Assembly (NCBI GenBank): GCA_039934035.1
Contig: JBDTMZ010000107.1
Coordinates: forward strand, 62,001-126,000
Length of the DNA stretch: 64,000 nucleotides
Direction of reading: 5' to 3'
Source: Solibacter sp039934035
Lineage (GTDB): Bacteria; Acidobacteriota; Terriglobia; Bryobacterales; Bryobacteraceae
Notes under the pieces: model-generated
The model's input: only the letters and a program-made list of their open reading frames with translations
Told to the model about the DNA's origin: nothing
Databases searched by the model: none
In this document: positions 9,165-17,771 of the stretch, in pieces
How positions within the stretch are numbered: position 1 is the stretch's first letter
Layout: each line of letters starts with the position of its first letter
Translations under genes and position numbers: made by a program

Positions 9165-9527
9165 GTGAAAGCAATTCGTATTCTTTCGTTAATGGCTATC
9201 TTTGCCGTGATGGCTCTGGCTGACGCCACCGGAACCTGGAAGGCCGCCATCGAGACGCCGAACGGCGCGATGGAACAGACTTTTAAACTGAAGGTGGAAG
9301 GCGACAAACTCACCGGCACCATGACCATGGGCGAAATGGGTGAAGGCGCTATCTCCGAAGGCAAAATAGAAGGAGACAACGTTTCCTTCGCCGTGGTGCG
9401 CGATTTTAACGGCAATCAGCTCCGCATCAACTACAAAGGCAAGGTCGCGGGCGATGAGATGAAGCTTGCCGGCGAAGTGGTCGGTATGGATCGCACGTTC
9501 GAGATGACGGCCAAGCGCTCGAAGTAA
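9165..9527 (+). CDS. small secreted protein of unknown function
   Basis: About 120 residues. The start is GTG 9165, with GGAAGGAG at 9150-9157; an in-frame start at 9135 would lie upstream of that ribosome site. A signal peptide (IRILSLMAIFAVMALADA) is followed by a beta-rich domain (TGTWKAAIETPNGAMEQTFK, LTGTMTMGEMGEGAISEGKI) of the kind often annotated only as hypothetical in Acidobacteriota; it looks like a small lipocalin-like or repeated-strand sandwich. No catalytic residues recognised. A strong hairpin follows the stop. Confidence 0.75.
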   Translation: MKAIRILSLMAIFAVMALADATGTWKAAIETPNGAMEQTFKLKVEGDKLTGTMTMGEMGEGAISEGKIEGDNVSFAVVRDFNGNQLRINYKGKVAGDEMKLAGEVVGMDRTFEMTAKRSK

Positions 9528-9533
9528 TTTCAC

Positions 9534-9560
9534 GGGCCGGGCGGGAAACCCACCCGGCCC
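9534..9560 (+). terminator. strong GC hairpin after the small secreted protein gene
   Basis: GGGCCGGGCGGG (9534-9545) pairs with CCCACCCGGCCC (9549-9560) at 11 of 12 positions around a 3-base loop, starting six bases after the stop codon. The following CAATTGCCCT is not a U-tract, so Rho-independent termination is likely but not textbook. Confidence 0.6.
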
Positions 9561-9581
9561 CAATTGCCCTATGATTGGGGC

Positions 9582-10055
9582 ATGGCCAGAGTTACGGAAC
9601 TGTCTGTGAATGGCGGGCGGCGGCGTATCGATGCCGATTCCGACCGCACCCTCCTGTCTGTCCTGCGCGACGATCTCGATCTCACCGGCACCAAATTCGG
9701 CTGCGGCGAAGGGCAATGCGCTGCCTGCACGGTGCTGGTGGATGGCGTCGCAACCAAGAGTTGCCTTATCAAAGTCGGCGCGGTCGCCGGCAAGAAAATC
9801 GTCACCATCGAGGGACTGGCTCCGGCCAACGCACTGCACCCCGTGCAGCAGGCGTTTCTGGATGCCGACGCGCTGCAATGCGGATACTGCACCCCGGGCA
9901 TGATTCTGGGCGCGGTGTCGCTGCTGCGTCGATCTCCCAATCCTTCGGAAGCCGAAATCGCCAGCGGAATGAACGGCCACATCTGCCGCTGTGGCACCTA
10001 CCCGCGCGTGGTCCACGCCATCCGTATGGCCGCGGCGAAGGGAGGCAAAGCATGA
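9582..10055 (+). CDS. [2Fe-2S] subunit of a xanthine-dehydrogenase-family oxidoreductase
   Basis: 157 residues from ATG 9582 (MARVTELSV). It carries two [2Fe-2S] clusters: an N-terminal plant-ferredoxin-type site in FGCGEGQCAACTVLVDG (the usual GAC is AAC here) and a C-terminal helical site made by QCGYCTPGMI and ICRCGTYPRV. It passes electrons from the molybdenum subunit encoded immediately downstream. Its stop overlaps the next start by four bases (ATGA at 10052). This is the small subunit type found in isoquinoline 1-oxidoreductase (IorA) and related two-subunit enzymes. Confidence 0.93.
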   Translation: MARVTELSVNGGRRRIDADSDRTLLSVLRDDLDLTGTKFGCGEGQCAACTVLVDGVATKSCLIKVGAVAGKKIVTIEGLAPANALHPVQQAFLDADALQCGYCTPGMILGAVSLLRRSPNPSEAEIASGMNGHICRCGTYPRVVHAIRMAAAKGGKA

Positions 10056-12049
10056 AGCGCCGCGACTTTTTCGGCGTTCTTGGCGGCGGCATTCTCGTGC
10101 TGCTGGAAGACGACGCGATCTACGCGCAGGAAACCGGCGGCCCGCGCGGCGGCAATCAGGCGGCGCCCCTGGAACTCGGCGCCTGGCTGCATATTGGCGA
10201 TACGGGGGTGGTCACCGTGTACACGGGCAAGGTCGAAGTCGGACAGAACGCGCGCACCTCCTTGACGCAGGCGGTGCTGGAAGAACTCGCTGCCCCCGCG
10301 GCGAACGTGAAGATCGTCATGGGCGACACCGATCTGACGCCATTCGACATCGGCACGGTGGGCAGCATGACGACGCCGCGCATGTGGCCGCAGATTCGCA
10401 AAGCAGCGGCGGCGGCGCGCGAAATGCTGCTCGATCTCGCCGCGCAGAAATGGAGCGTGGACCGGACGACGCTCAAACTGGCGGACGGCAAAATCACCTC
10501 GGGCGCGCACACTGGTACTTTCGGCGAACTGGCGAAGGGCGAGAAGTGGACGCGCAGCATTCCCTCCAGCGTGCCGCTGCATGCCGCCGGCGATTGGCAG
10601 GCTGCCGGCAAGAGCGTGCCGAAAGTGAATGGGCGCGACATGGTCACCGGCGCCCACAAGTACACCTACGACATGAAGAAGCCCGGGATGCTGCACGCCA
10701 AGGTTCTGTATCCCCCGCAATTCGGAGCCACCCTGATTTCGCTGGATGCCGCGGCGGCGCAGGCAATGCCCGGCGTAAAAGTGGTTCACGAAGGCAACTT
10801 CGTCGCGGTAGCCGCGCCCGAACACGAAACTGCGGTGCGGGCACTGGCTGCCTTGAAGGCGCAGTGGCAGCCCGTCACCGCGGAGGCGGACGACCACAGC
10901 GTGTTCCAATACTTCCGGCAAACGTCCACCAACGCGCCCGCCCCCGCCAACCTCACGGCTTATACCATCGCGTACATTGCGCATGTCCCGCTGGAACCGC
11001 GCGCGGCGCTTGCGGAATGGGAAGGCGATAGGGTCACGGTGTGGACCGGGTCGCAGCGTCCCTTCGGAGTGCGCAGCGAACTCGCCCAGCTCTTTGGCAT
11101 CCCCGAAGAGAAGGCCCGCGTGATCGTGCCCGACACCGGTTCCGGGTACGGCGGCAAGCACAATGGCGACGCCGCGCTGGAAGCGGCGCGTATTTCCAAA
11201 GCGGTCGGCAAACCCGTGAAGCGCAATTGGACGCGCGACGAGGAAATGATGTGGGCGTACTTCCGTCCCGGCGGACTGATCGAAGTCGCCGGCAAGACCG
11301 CGCCCGATGGCACCATCACCGAATGGGAGTTCCACAATTACAATTCAGGCGGGAGCGGGCTGCAGTCGCCCTATTCGCTGGCGTCCCGGAAGGAACAGTT
11401 CCACCAGTCCAAGTCGCCGTTGCGGCAGGGGTCGTACCGCGGACTCGCGGCCACAGCCAATCACTTCGTGCGCGAATCGTACATGGACGAGTTGGCGCAC
11501 GCGGTGAAGATGGATCCGCTGGAGTTCCGCCTGAAGAACACGAAAGACGAACGGCTGCGCGCGGTGATAATCGCGGCCGCCGATAAGTTCAACTGGAAGG
11601 GCCGGCAGAAGGCGCCTTTGAAGGGCTTCGGCATCGCGGCGGGCTTTGAGAAGGGCGGCTATGTCGCCACCTGCGCGGAGGTCGACATGAATGCCGATAC
11701 CGGCACGGTGAAAGTGCGGCGCGCGGTCGTTGCTTTCGAATGCGGCGCTATCGTGAATCCCGAGCACTTGCGCAATCAGGTGGAAGGCGGCGTGATCATG
11801 GGGCTGGGCGGCGCGCTCTTCGAAGAAGTTCGGTTCGGCCAGGGCAAGATTCTCAATACCCATTTGAAGGAGTATCGCGTGCCGCGCTTCGCCGATGTCC
11901 CGGTGATCGAGAGCGTGCTGCTCGACCGTAAAGATATCGTCTCCGCCGGCTCCGGCGAAACTCCCATCGTCGGCATCGCGCCCGCCATCGGCAACGCCAT
12001 CTTCGATGCCAACGGAAGACGCATTCGCCGATTGCCGCTGATGTCCTGA
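10052..12049 (+). CDS. molybdopterin-binding subunit of an IorB-like aldehyde/N-heterocycle oxidoreductase
   Basis: 665 residues. The start ATG 10052 overlaps the stop of the small subunit and yields a Tat-like leader (MKRRDFFGVLGGGILVLL). Cofactor-contact segments are visible: DTGSGYGGKHNGD, RQGSYRGLAATANH and, near the C-terminus, SAGSGETPIVGIAPAIGNAI, whose Glu is the expected catalytic base. The arrangement of small subunit then large subunit, without a FAD subunit, matches isoquinoline oxidoreductase-type enzymes that hand electrons to a membrane or periplasmic acceptor. The real substrate is unknown; aldehydes or aza-aromatics are both possible. Confidence 0.9.
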   Translation: MKRRDFFGVLGGGILVLLEDDAIYAQETGGPRGGNQAAPLELGAWLHIGDTGVVTVYTGKVEVGQNARTSLTQAVLEELAAPAANVKIVMGDTDLTPFDIGTVGSMTTPRMWPQIRKAAAAAREMLLDLAAQKWSVDRTTLKLADGKITSGAHTGTFGELAKGEKWTRSIPSSVPLHAAGDWQAAGKSVPKVNGRDMVTGAHKYTYDMKKPGMLHAKVLYPPQFGATLISLDAAAAQAMPGVKVVHEGNFVAVAAPEHETAVRALAALKAQWQPVTAEADDHSVFQYFRQTSTNAPAPANLTAYTIAYIAHVPLEPRAALAEWEGDRVTVWTGSQRPFGVRSELAQLFGIPEEKARVIVPDTGSGYGGKHNGDAALEAARISKAVGKPVKRNWTRDEEMMWAYFRPGGLIEVAGKTAPDGTITEWEFHNYNSGGSGLQSPYSLASRKEQFHQSKSPLRQGSYRGLAATANHFVRESYMDELAHAVKMDPLEFRLKNTKDERLRAVIIAAADKFNWKGRQKAPLKGFGIAAGFEKGGYVATCAEVDMNADTGTVKVRRAVVAFECGAIVNPEHLRNQVEGGVIMGLGGALFEEVRFGQGKILNTHLKEYRVPRFADVPVIESVLLDRKDIVSAGSGETPIVGIAPAIGNAIFDANGRRIRRLPLMS

Positions 12050-12067
12050 CGGGTGAAGATAGAGGGG

Positions 12068-14065
12068 ATGCTTCGACTTGCACTGGTAGTTTCCCTCGCC
12101 TCTTCCGCCGTCGCGGCGCCCGCCCTGATGCCGCTGCCCGTAGTGGTGCGTCCCGGCACCGGCCGCCTGGCGATTGACAGCACGTTCAAGGTGGAATCGG
12201 CCGGCGCGACAGACGGGCGTCTGGACAGCGCCATCGGCCGCTTCGTGGTGCGTCTCTCGCGGCAGACGGGTATCCCGATGCTGGGATTGAAAGACGCCAG
12301 CGTCAAACTGCGCGTGGAATGCGCCGCCCCGGGCGCCGACTATCCCACGCTGGGCGAAGACGAATCCTACACACTGGACGTGAGCGCGGAGGGCGCCACG
12401 CTCAAGGCTCCCACGCGCGCCGGGGCGCTCCACGGACTTGAGACCTTCGGCCAACTGGTCGCGACGGGAGCGGGCGGCTACGAAGTGGCGGCGGTGCACA
12501 TCGAAGACCGGCCCCGCTTCCCGTGGCGCGGCCTGATGATGGATGTGGCGCGCCACTGGATGCCCGTGGAGGTGGTGAAGCGCAATCTCGATGCCGCCGC
12601 CGCCGTGAAGTTGAACGTCTTCCACTGGCATCTGGCTGACGACCAGGGTTTCCGCGTGGAAAGCCGGCGCTTCCCGAAACTGCATCAGGAAGGCAGCGAC
12701 GGACTTTACTATACGCAGGAGGAGATCCGCGGCATCGTGGCGTACGCGCGCGATCGCGGCATCCGGGTGGTGCCGGAGTTCGATATGCCCGGCCATACAC
12801 AGGCGTGGCTGGCCGCCTATCCGGAATTCGGCACGGTCGCGGGGCCGTACGAAATCGGGCGGCGCTGGGGCGTTTTCGAAAACGTGCTCGATCCCAGCAA
12901 GGAAGAGACCTACGCATTCCTCGACGCCTTCTTTGAGGAGATGACCGCGCTGTTCCCGGACCCGTACTTCCACATCGGTGGCGATGAGGTGGTGGAGAAG
13001 CAGTGGAACTCGTCGGCGCGCGTGCAGGCATGGGCCAAACAGAATCAACTGAAGGACGCGCGTGCCATTCAGGCCTACTTTAATCAGCGCGTGCAGAGGT
13101 TGCTGGCCAAACGCGGCAAGACCCTGATCGGCTGGGACGAGGTGCTGCATCCCGACTTGCCGAAGGACATCGTTGTGCAATCGTGGCGCGGGCAGAAATC
13201 GCTGGCCGAAGCGGCGACGAAGGGTTATCGCGGGATTCTCTCGTGGGGCTACTACCTCGATCATCTGAGCACGGCGGCGTTCCACTACAATGTGGATCCG
13301 CTGGCCGGCGACGCGGCTCAACTGGATGCCGCCGGGCAGGCGCGCATCCTGGGCGGCGAGATGTGCATGTGGGCCGAGTACGCCTCGCAGGAAACCGTGG
13401 ATTCGCGTATCTGGCCGCGCGCCGCAGTCATCGCCGAGCGCCTGTGGTCGCCCGCCGGTACGAAGGATGTGGCATCGATGTATGCGCGCATGGAAGCAGT
13501 CAGCCGGGTGCTCGAGTTCACGGGCGTACAGCACCGCGCCAACTATGCGTCGATGCTCGATCGGCTGACGGGCGGTCGTCCCACGGAAGCGTTGCGCGTG
13601 CTGGCCGATGCGGTGGAGGGGCTGGGATTGAGTCAACGGCAGCGCGGCGCGCGCTACACCAGTTTGACGCCGTTGAACCGGCTGGCCGACGCGGCGCGTC
13701 CCGAAAGTGAAAGTGTGCGCGCCCTGGAACTCGCGGCGGCAAAGTTCGCGGCCAATCCGAAGGCCAGTGCCGCGGAGGCAGCGGCGCTGCGTCGCGCTTT
13801 TACGCGGTGGGCGGCGAACGATGCGCGCTTCCAGGAACTGGCCGCGGAAAGTCCGATGCTGGTGGAGTTGAAGCCGCTCTCTCGCGACCTGGCGGCGCTG
13901 GGCAATGCCGGCATGAAACTGCTGGACGCGATGGAGAAGGGGCAGGCGCCGCCCGCCACGTTCGTGGCGGAGCAGATCAAGGAAGTGGCGCGCATGAAGC
14001 GTCAGGCGGCGGAACTGAATCTGGCGGCCGCGCGCCCGGTGGAGGTCCTGCTGAAGAAGAAGTGA
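12068..14065 (+). CDS. secreted beta-N-acetylhexosaminidase (GH20)
   Basis: About 665 residues. I prefer ATG 12068, which gives a clean signal peptide (MLRLALVVSLASSAVAAPAL); a GTG at 12053 is the alternative, and the AGAGGGG before 12068 is too close to be a good ribosome site for it. The GH20b-like N-domain is followed by the catalytic barrel (RFPWRGLMMDVARHWMPVEV, LNVFHWHLADDQGFRVES). The catalytic Asp-Glu pair lies in YFHIGGDEVVEKQW. It removes terminal GlcNAc or GalNAc from glycans or chitin fragments in the periplasm or outside. It follows the molybdenum enzyme by few bases, but the pairing is probably incidental. Confidence 0.92.
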   Translation: MLRLALVVSLASSAVAAPALMPLPVVVRPGTGRLAIDSTFKVESAGATDGRLDSAIGRFVVRLSRQTGIPMLGLKDASVKLRVECAAPGADYPTLGEDESYTLDVSAEGATLKAPTRAGALHGLETFGQLVATGAGGYEVAAVHIEDRPRFPWRGLMMDVARHWMPVEVVKRNLDAAAAVKLNVFHWHLADDQGFRVESRRFPKLHQEGSDGLYYTQEEIRGIVAYARDRGIRVVPEFDMPGHTQAWLAAYPEFGTVAGPYEIGRRWGVFENVLDPSKEETYAFLDAFFEEMTALFPDPYFHIGGDEVVEKQWNSSARVQAWAKQNQLKDARAIQAYFNQRVQRLLAKRGKTLIGWDEVLHPDLPKDIVVQSWRGQKSLAEAATKGYRGILSWGYYLDHLSTAAFHYNVDPLAGDAAQLDAAGQARILGGEMCMWAEYASQETVDSRIWPRAAVIAERLWSPAGTKDVASMYARMEAVSRVLEFTGVQHRANYASMLDRLTGGRPTEALRVLADAVEGLGLSQRQRGARYTSLTPLNRLADAARPESESVRALELAAAKFAANPKASAAEAAALRRAFTRWAANDARFQELAAESPMLVELKPLSRDLAALGNAGMKLLDAMEKGQAPPATFVAEQIKEVARMKRQAAELNLAAARPVEVLLKKK

Positions 14066-14247
14066 AGCGGGCAGGACGACGTCGAAAGACGGTCGCGGCT
14101 CTGCTTGGGACGTCGTTCATCAAAGTTTCGCGGGCGCAACGCCCATTCCCAACAGACTTCCTTCCGAAGGGCCAAGGGCTGGTCGCCGCAACGCGGAGCC
14201 TGGTGCCAGCGGAGCCTGTCTTTCCGCGCTGCGCTCGGACGTGCTCC

Positions 14248-14442
14248 GGTGGGACAGGCCATCGTCTTTTGTGGCCTGTCCTCTTTCGTGCGAAGCTGCA
14301 AGGCTCAGACTGAACTGGCGCCAAGTGCCAAACTCCGGGTCCGAGCTGCGCTCGGATGGACAAAGGCAGAGCCTTATCCCACTCACCTGCTCGCGCTTCG
14401 AAGCGGTGGGACGGGCCACAAAAAACGATGACCCGTCCCACC
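14248..14442. repeat. dispersed palindromic repeat, locus 2 (in the 14066-14754 intergenic region)
   Basis: A forward copy at 14248-14281 (GGTGGGACAGGCCATCGTCT, then TTTGTGGCCTGTCC) and an inverted copy at 14405-14442 (complement GGTGGGACGGGTCATCGTTT, then TTTGTGGCCCGTCCCACC) enclose about 120 bases. GCGCTTCGAAGC, the spacer of loci 1 and 3, lies directly before the inverted copy. A second short motif, GCCTGACCCACAAAATG (14485-14501), recurs at 28495-28508 as GCCTGCCCCACAAAAT. The remainder of this 689-base gap holds no believable coding frame; the DegT gene starts at 14755. Confidence 0.75.
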
Positions 14443-14754
14443 GGGAATTACGGTTGCGGCAGGCACGTTTACCCGGCAGGAATGCCTGACCCACAAAATG
14501 GCACACATCTCCAGACCAGGCGGAACCTGGCGGAGTAATTTACCACCTTAAGGCCGCACTCGGGCGCAACCAGAAGTGGGCGACTCCTGCCGCGGCTTGA
14601 AGTAGACCTTCGCGCCGTGCGAAGAAGTCCTGGGTGGAATACCAAAGCACCGTCCATGGGGCAGTTAAGCTTCCAATCCCAGAACGAATCGCGCTCGCCG
14701 GCGCTTGCCGGGAAAAGATGGAGATCTGCGCCTGCAAGCTATAATGTGGAGTCG

Positions 14755-15915
14755 ATGCCCACCACCGCCAAACCAGTGGCAATGAACGATTTGGGGCGGC
14801 AAACCAAGGTCCTGCTGGGCCCGGTTTCCGCCGCCGTGCAGCGTGTCGTCGAGAGCGGGTGGTACATCGCGGGGCGGGAGTGCGCCGCGTTCGAGGAGGA
14901 GTTTGCGGCCTACTGCGGCGCCGGGCACTGTATCGGCGTGGGCAACGGCACGGACGCGCTGGAACTGGCGCTGCGCGCCCTGCGCATTGGGCAGGGCGAC
15001 CGGGTGGCCACCGTGGCCAATGCGGGCGGCTACAGCACCACCGCGATCCGCGCCATAGGCGCCGAACCTCTCTACATCGATATTGAGCCGGACAGCATGA
15101 ATATGGCGGCGGCGGACCTGGCCGCGCGATTGACGCCGGACACGCGCGCCGTGATCGCCACTCATCTCTACGGGGGCATGGCAGAGCTGCCGGCATTGCT
15201 GGCCGTCACATCGAAGGCGGGCCTTCCGCTGGTGGAAGATTGCGCGCAGGCGCACGGAGCCTCGCTCGACGGGCGCAAAGCGGGCGCCTGGGGCGCGCTG
15301 GGCTGTTTCAGCTTCTACCCGACGAAGAACCTGGGCGCGCTGGGCGATGGCGGAGCCGTCACCACCAACGACCTGGCCCTCGCCCAGCGCGTGAAGGCAT
15401 TGCGGCAATATGGTTGGACGCGCCGCTACGAATGCGCGGAATACGGACGCAACAGCCGCCTCGACGAGATGCAGGCCGCCATCCTCCGCGTGAAACTGCC
15501 GCACCTCGACGGATGGAATACGCGCAGGCGCGCCATCGCGTCCGCCTACACCGCGGCGCTCGCCGGCACGGGGCTTGCGGGTCCGTGCGACTTGGGCGAA
15601 GCGTATGTGGCCCATCTATATGTAGTGCGTTGCGCGGCGCGCGACGGCGACGATATGCAGACGATTCTGGGGCGGCGCGGCGCCGTGCGTGCTGCCTTAT
15701 TGCGCGCCGGAATCGCCACCGACATACACTACCCCGTGCCTGATCACCATCAGAAGGCGGCGGCATCTGCCCTGGCGGACGGCACGTTGCCAGTCACCGA
15801 TCGGTCAGCGCTCGAAATCCTCACGCTGCCCTGCCATGCGGAGCTCGCAGACGACGAAGTGGAACAGGTGGTGAGCGCGCTGCACTCGCTGGCGCGGGAG
15901 GTCCCGTTTGGCTGA
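14755..15915 (+). CDS. DegT/DnrJ/EryC1/StrS aminotransferase (sugar 3-aminotransferase, FdtB-like)
   Basis: 386 residues from ATG 14755 (MPTTAKPVAMNDLG). It is a PLP-dependent enzyme that puts an amino group on a nucleotide-linked keto-sugar. LPLVEDCAQAHGASLDG holds the Asp that contacts the PLP ring nitrogen, and GCFSFYPTKNLGALGDGGA holds the Schiff-base lysine. The gene overlaps the next one (a WxcM/FdtD-type enzyme) by eight bases, which strongly suggests it acts at C3 of a dTDP-6-deoxy-3-ketohexose, as FdtB or QdtB do. TATAAT at 14740-14745 lies very close to the start and has no matching -35, so I do not call it a promoter. Confidence 0.88.
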   Translation: MPTTAKPVAMNDLGRQTKVLLGPVSAAVQRVVESGWYIAGRECAAFEEEFAAYCGAGHCIGVGNGTDALELALRALRIGQGDRVATVANAGGYSTTAIRAIGAEPLYIDIEPDSMNMAAADLAARLTPDTRAVIATHLYGGMAELPALLAVTSKAGLPLVEDCAQAHGASLDGRKAGAWGALGCFSFYPTKNLGALGDGGAVTTNDLALAQRVKALRQYGWTRRYECAEYGRNSRLDEMQAAILRVKLPHLDGWNTRRRAIASAYTAALAGTGLAGPCDLGEAYVAHLYVVRCAARDGDDMQTILGRRGAVRAALLRAGIATDIHYPVPDHHQKAAASALADGTLPVTDRSALEILTLPCHAELADDEVEQVVSALHSLAREVPFG

Positions 15916-16843
15916 CGCGGAGTTCTACCGGCACGAGACCGCCATTGTGGAAAGCCAAACGATCGGCGCGGGCACGCGCATCTGGGCCTACGCGCACGTG
16001 CTGCCCGGCGCGGTGATCGGCGCGGACTGCAATATCTGCGACCAGACGTTCATCGAGAACGACGTCCGCCTGGGCGATCGCGTCACCATCAAGTGCGGTG
16101 TGCAAGTCTGGGACGGCGTCACCCTGGAAGACGATGTTTTCGTGGGCCCCAACGCGACGTTTTCCAACGACCCGTTTCCGCGCAGTGGACGGCAGCCGGA
16201 AAGATTCGCGCGCACGCTGGTGAAGCGCGGCGCTTCGATTGGCGCCAACGCGACGATCCTCCCGGGGCTGACCATCGGCGAACGCGCCATGATCGGCGCC
16301 GGAGCGGTGGTGACCAGCAACGTGCCCTCCTTCGCGATCGTCGCCGGGAACCCGGCGCGTATTGTCGGCTACGATGGCGCGGGCTCGATTTCGCCCGGCA
16401 CCACGTCCGTCGCGCCGGCGCAAGTGGGTGCGAGCAGCACGCGCGTGGCGGGAGTCACCCTGCACCGCCTGCCGCATGTTAACGACCTTCGCGGCAACCT
16501 GAGCTTCGGCGAAATCGGCGAGCAGGTGCCCTTCGAGATCAAGCGCTACTTCCTGGTATACGCCGTGGCCAGCAAGGAGATCCGCGGCGAGCACGCGCAC
16601 CGCTCGCTGCACCAGTTTTTGATCTGCGTGCACGGGCGCTGCCACGTGGTGGCCGATGATAGCCACAGCCGGCAGGAGTTCGTGCTCGACAGTCCCACCA
16701 TCGGCCTGCACCTGCCGCCGATGGTCTGGGGCATTCAGTATAAGTACAGCGAAGATGCCGTGCTGCTGGTGCTGGCCTCAGACAAGTACGACCCTGGCAG
16801 CTACATCCGCGACTACTCTGAATTTCTGGAACTGGTGAAATGA
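15908..16843 (+). CDS. bifunctional dTDP-sugar 3,4-ketoisomerase / N-acetyltransferase (WxcM/FdtD-like)
   Basis: 311 residues from a TTG start. The N-terminal half (about 1-155) is a left-handed beta-helix acyltransferase with hexapeptide repeats (IGAGTRIWAYAHVLPGAVIG, GADCNICDQTFIENDV, PGLTIGERAMIGAGAVV). The C-terminal half (about 175-305) is a WxcM/FdtA cupin (LPHVNDLRGNLSFGEIGEQV, HAHRSLHQFLICVHG, PPMVWGIQYKYSEDAVLLVL). In characterised FdtD these two domains isomerise the 4-keto-6-deoxy sugar and acetylate the C3 amine, flanking the aminotransferase step. With the DegT gene it should make dTDP-Fucp3NAc or Quip3NAc. Confidence 0.88.
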   Translation: MADAEFYRHETAIVESQTIGAGTRIWAYAHVLPGAVIGADCNICDQTFIENDVRLGDRVTIKCGVQVWDGVTLEDDVFVGPNATFSNDPFPRSGRQPERFARTLVKRGASIGANATILPGLTIGERAMIGAGAVVTSNVPSFAIVAGNPARIVGYDGAGSISPGTTSVAPAQVGASSTRVAGVTLHRLPHVNDLRGNLSFGEIGEQVPFEIKRYFLVYAVASKEIRGEHAHRSLHQFLICVHGRCHVVADDSHSRQEFVLDSPTIGLHLPPMVWGIQYKYSEDAVLLVLASDKYDPGSYIRDYSEFLELVK

Positions 16844-17766
16844 AATCACTGGTGATTCCGGTCTACCGGAACCAGGAAAATCTCGACCGCCTGCTGAGCG
16901 AGCTGGTCAAACTGGACAAGCTTGTGCAGGGAGAGTGGGAAGTGGTTTTCGTGGTGGATGGGAGTCCGGACCGCTGCCTAGAAATTCTGCGCGAGCGCCT
17001 GCCGCAACTGCCGCTGCGCACTCAATTGCTGGCGCTCAGCCGCAATTTCGGCTCGTTCGCCGCCATTGCCGCGGGCATGGAGAAGGCGCGCGGCGAGTGC
17101 CTGGCCGTGATGGCGGCAGACCTGCAGGAGCCGCCGGAACTGGTGCTGCAATTTTTCGAAGCGCTGGACAGCGGGCGCGCGGATATCGTCTTCGGCGTGC
17201 GCGGTAAGCGGTCGGATCCGTGGCTCTCGGAACTGGCTTCCAACCTTTTCTGGTCCCTCTACCGCCGCTTTGTGATCCGGGACATGCCGCGCGGCGGGGT
17301 GGATGTGTTCGGCTGCACGCGCGAGGTCCGCGACCAACTGCTGCAGTTGCAGGGGGTCGATTCGAACCTGATCGCACTGCTGTTCTGGCTTGGCTACCGG
17401 CGCGAGTATTTCGTCTATGACCGGCAGGCGCGCCTGGAGGGTAAGAGCGCCTGGACCTGGGGCCGGAAGCTGCGCTACTGCCTGAACAGCATCTTTCATT
17501 TTACGGACCTGCCGATTCAGGTGCTGCTGGTTTCGGGCGCGGTGGCGCTGGTGCTCGCGGTCAGCGCCAGTTTGCTGGTGCTGGTAGCGAAATTGCGCGG
17601 CGACATCCCGGTTCCCGGCTACACCCCGATCGTGCTCGCGACTCTCTTTTTCGGCGCTCTCACCGCGCTCGGACTAGGCATCGTCGGCCAATATTTGTGG
17701 CTCAATCTCCAGGTTTCCCGCCGCCGTCCGAATTACATCATCCGCTCCACTGACGTTCACCGGTAA
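16840..17766 (+). CDS. GT2 glycosyltransferase with two C-terminal membrane spans (DPM1/GtrB-like)
   Basis: 308 residues; ATG 16840 overlaps the previous stop by four bases. The GT-A domain opens with SLVIPVYRNQENLDRLLSEL. EVVFVVDGSPDRCLEIL and VMAADLQEPPELV contain the nucleotide- and metal-binding acids. Two spans at about 225-250 and 265-290 anchor it to the membrane. This architecture usually moves a sugar from a nucleotide to undecaprenyl phosphate. The following polytopic protein could then use the lipid-linked sugar. Part of the 14755-19661 operon. Confidence 0.88.
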   Translation: MKSLVIPVYRNQENLDRLLSELVKLDKLVQGEWEVVFVVDGSPDRCLEILRERLPQLPLRTQLLALSRNFGSFAAIAAGMEKARGECLAVMAADLQEPPELVLQFFEALDSGRADIVFGVRGKRSDPWLSELASNLFWSLYRRFVIRDMPRGGVDVFGCTREVRDQLLQLQGVDSNLIALLFWLGYRREYFVYDRQARLEGKSAWTWGRKLRYCLNSIFHFTDLPIQVLLVSGAVALVLAVSASLLVLVAKLRGDIPVPGYTPIVLATLFFGALTALGLGIVGQYLWLNLQVSRRRPNYIIRSTDVHR

Positions 17767-17771
17767 ACTGC

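Noticed and set aside
11345..13636. Long minus-strand frame opposite the molybdenum subunit and GH20 genes
   Set aside because: It covers parts of two genes whose motifs are clear on the plus strand; composition is shadow-like.
14740..14745. TATAAT just before the DegT aminotransferase start
   Set aside because: No -35 box at a workable distance, and it would leave a leader of only a few bases.
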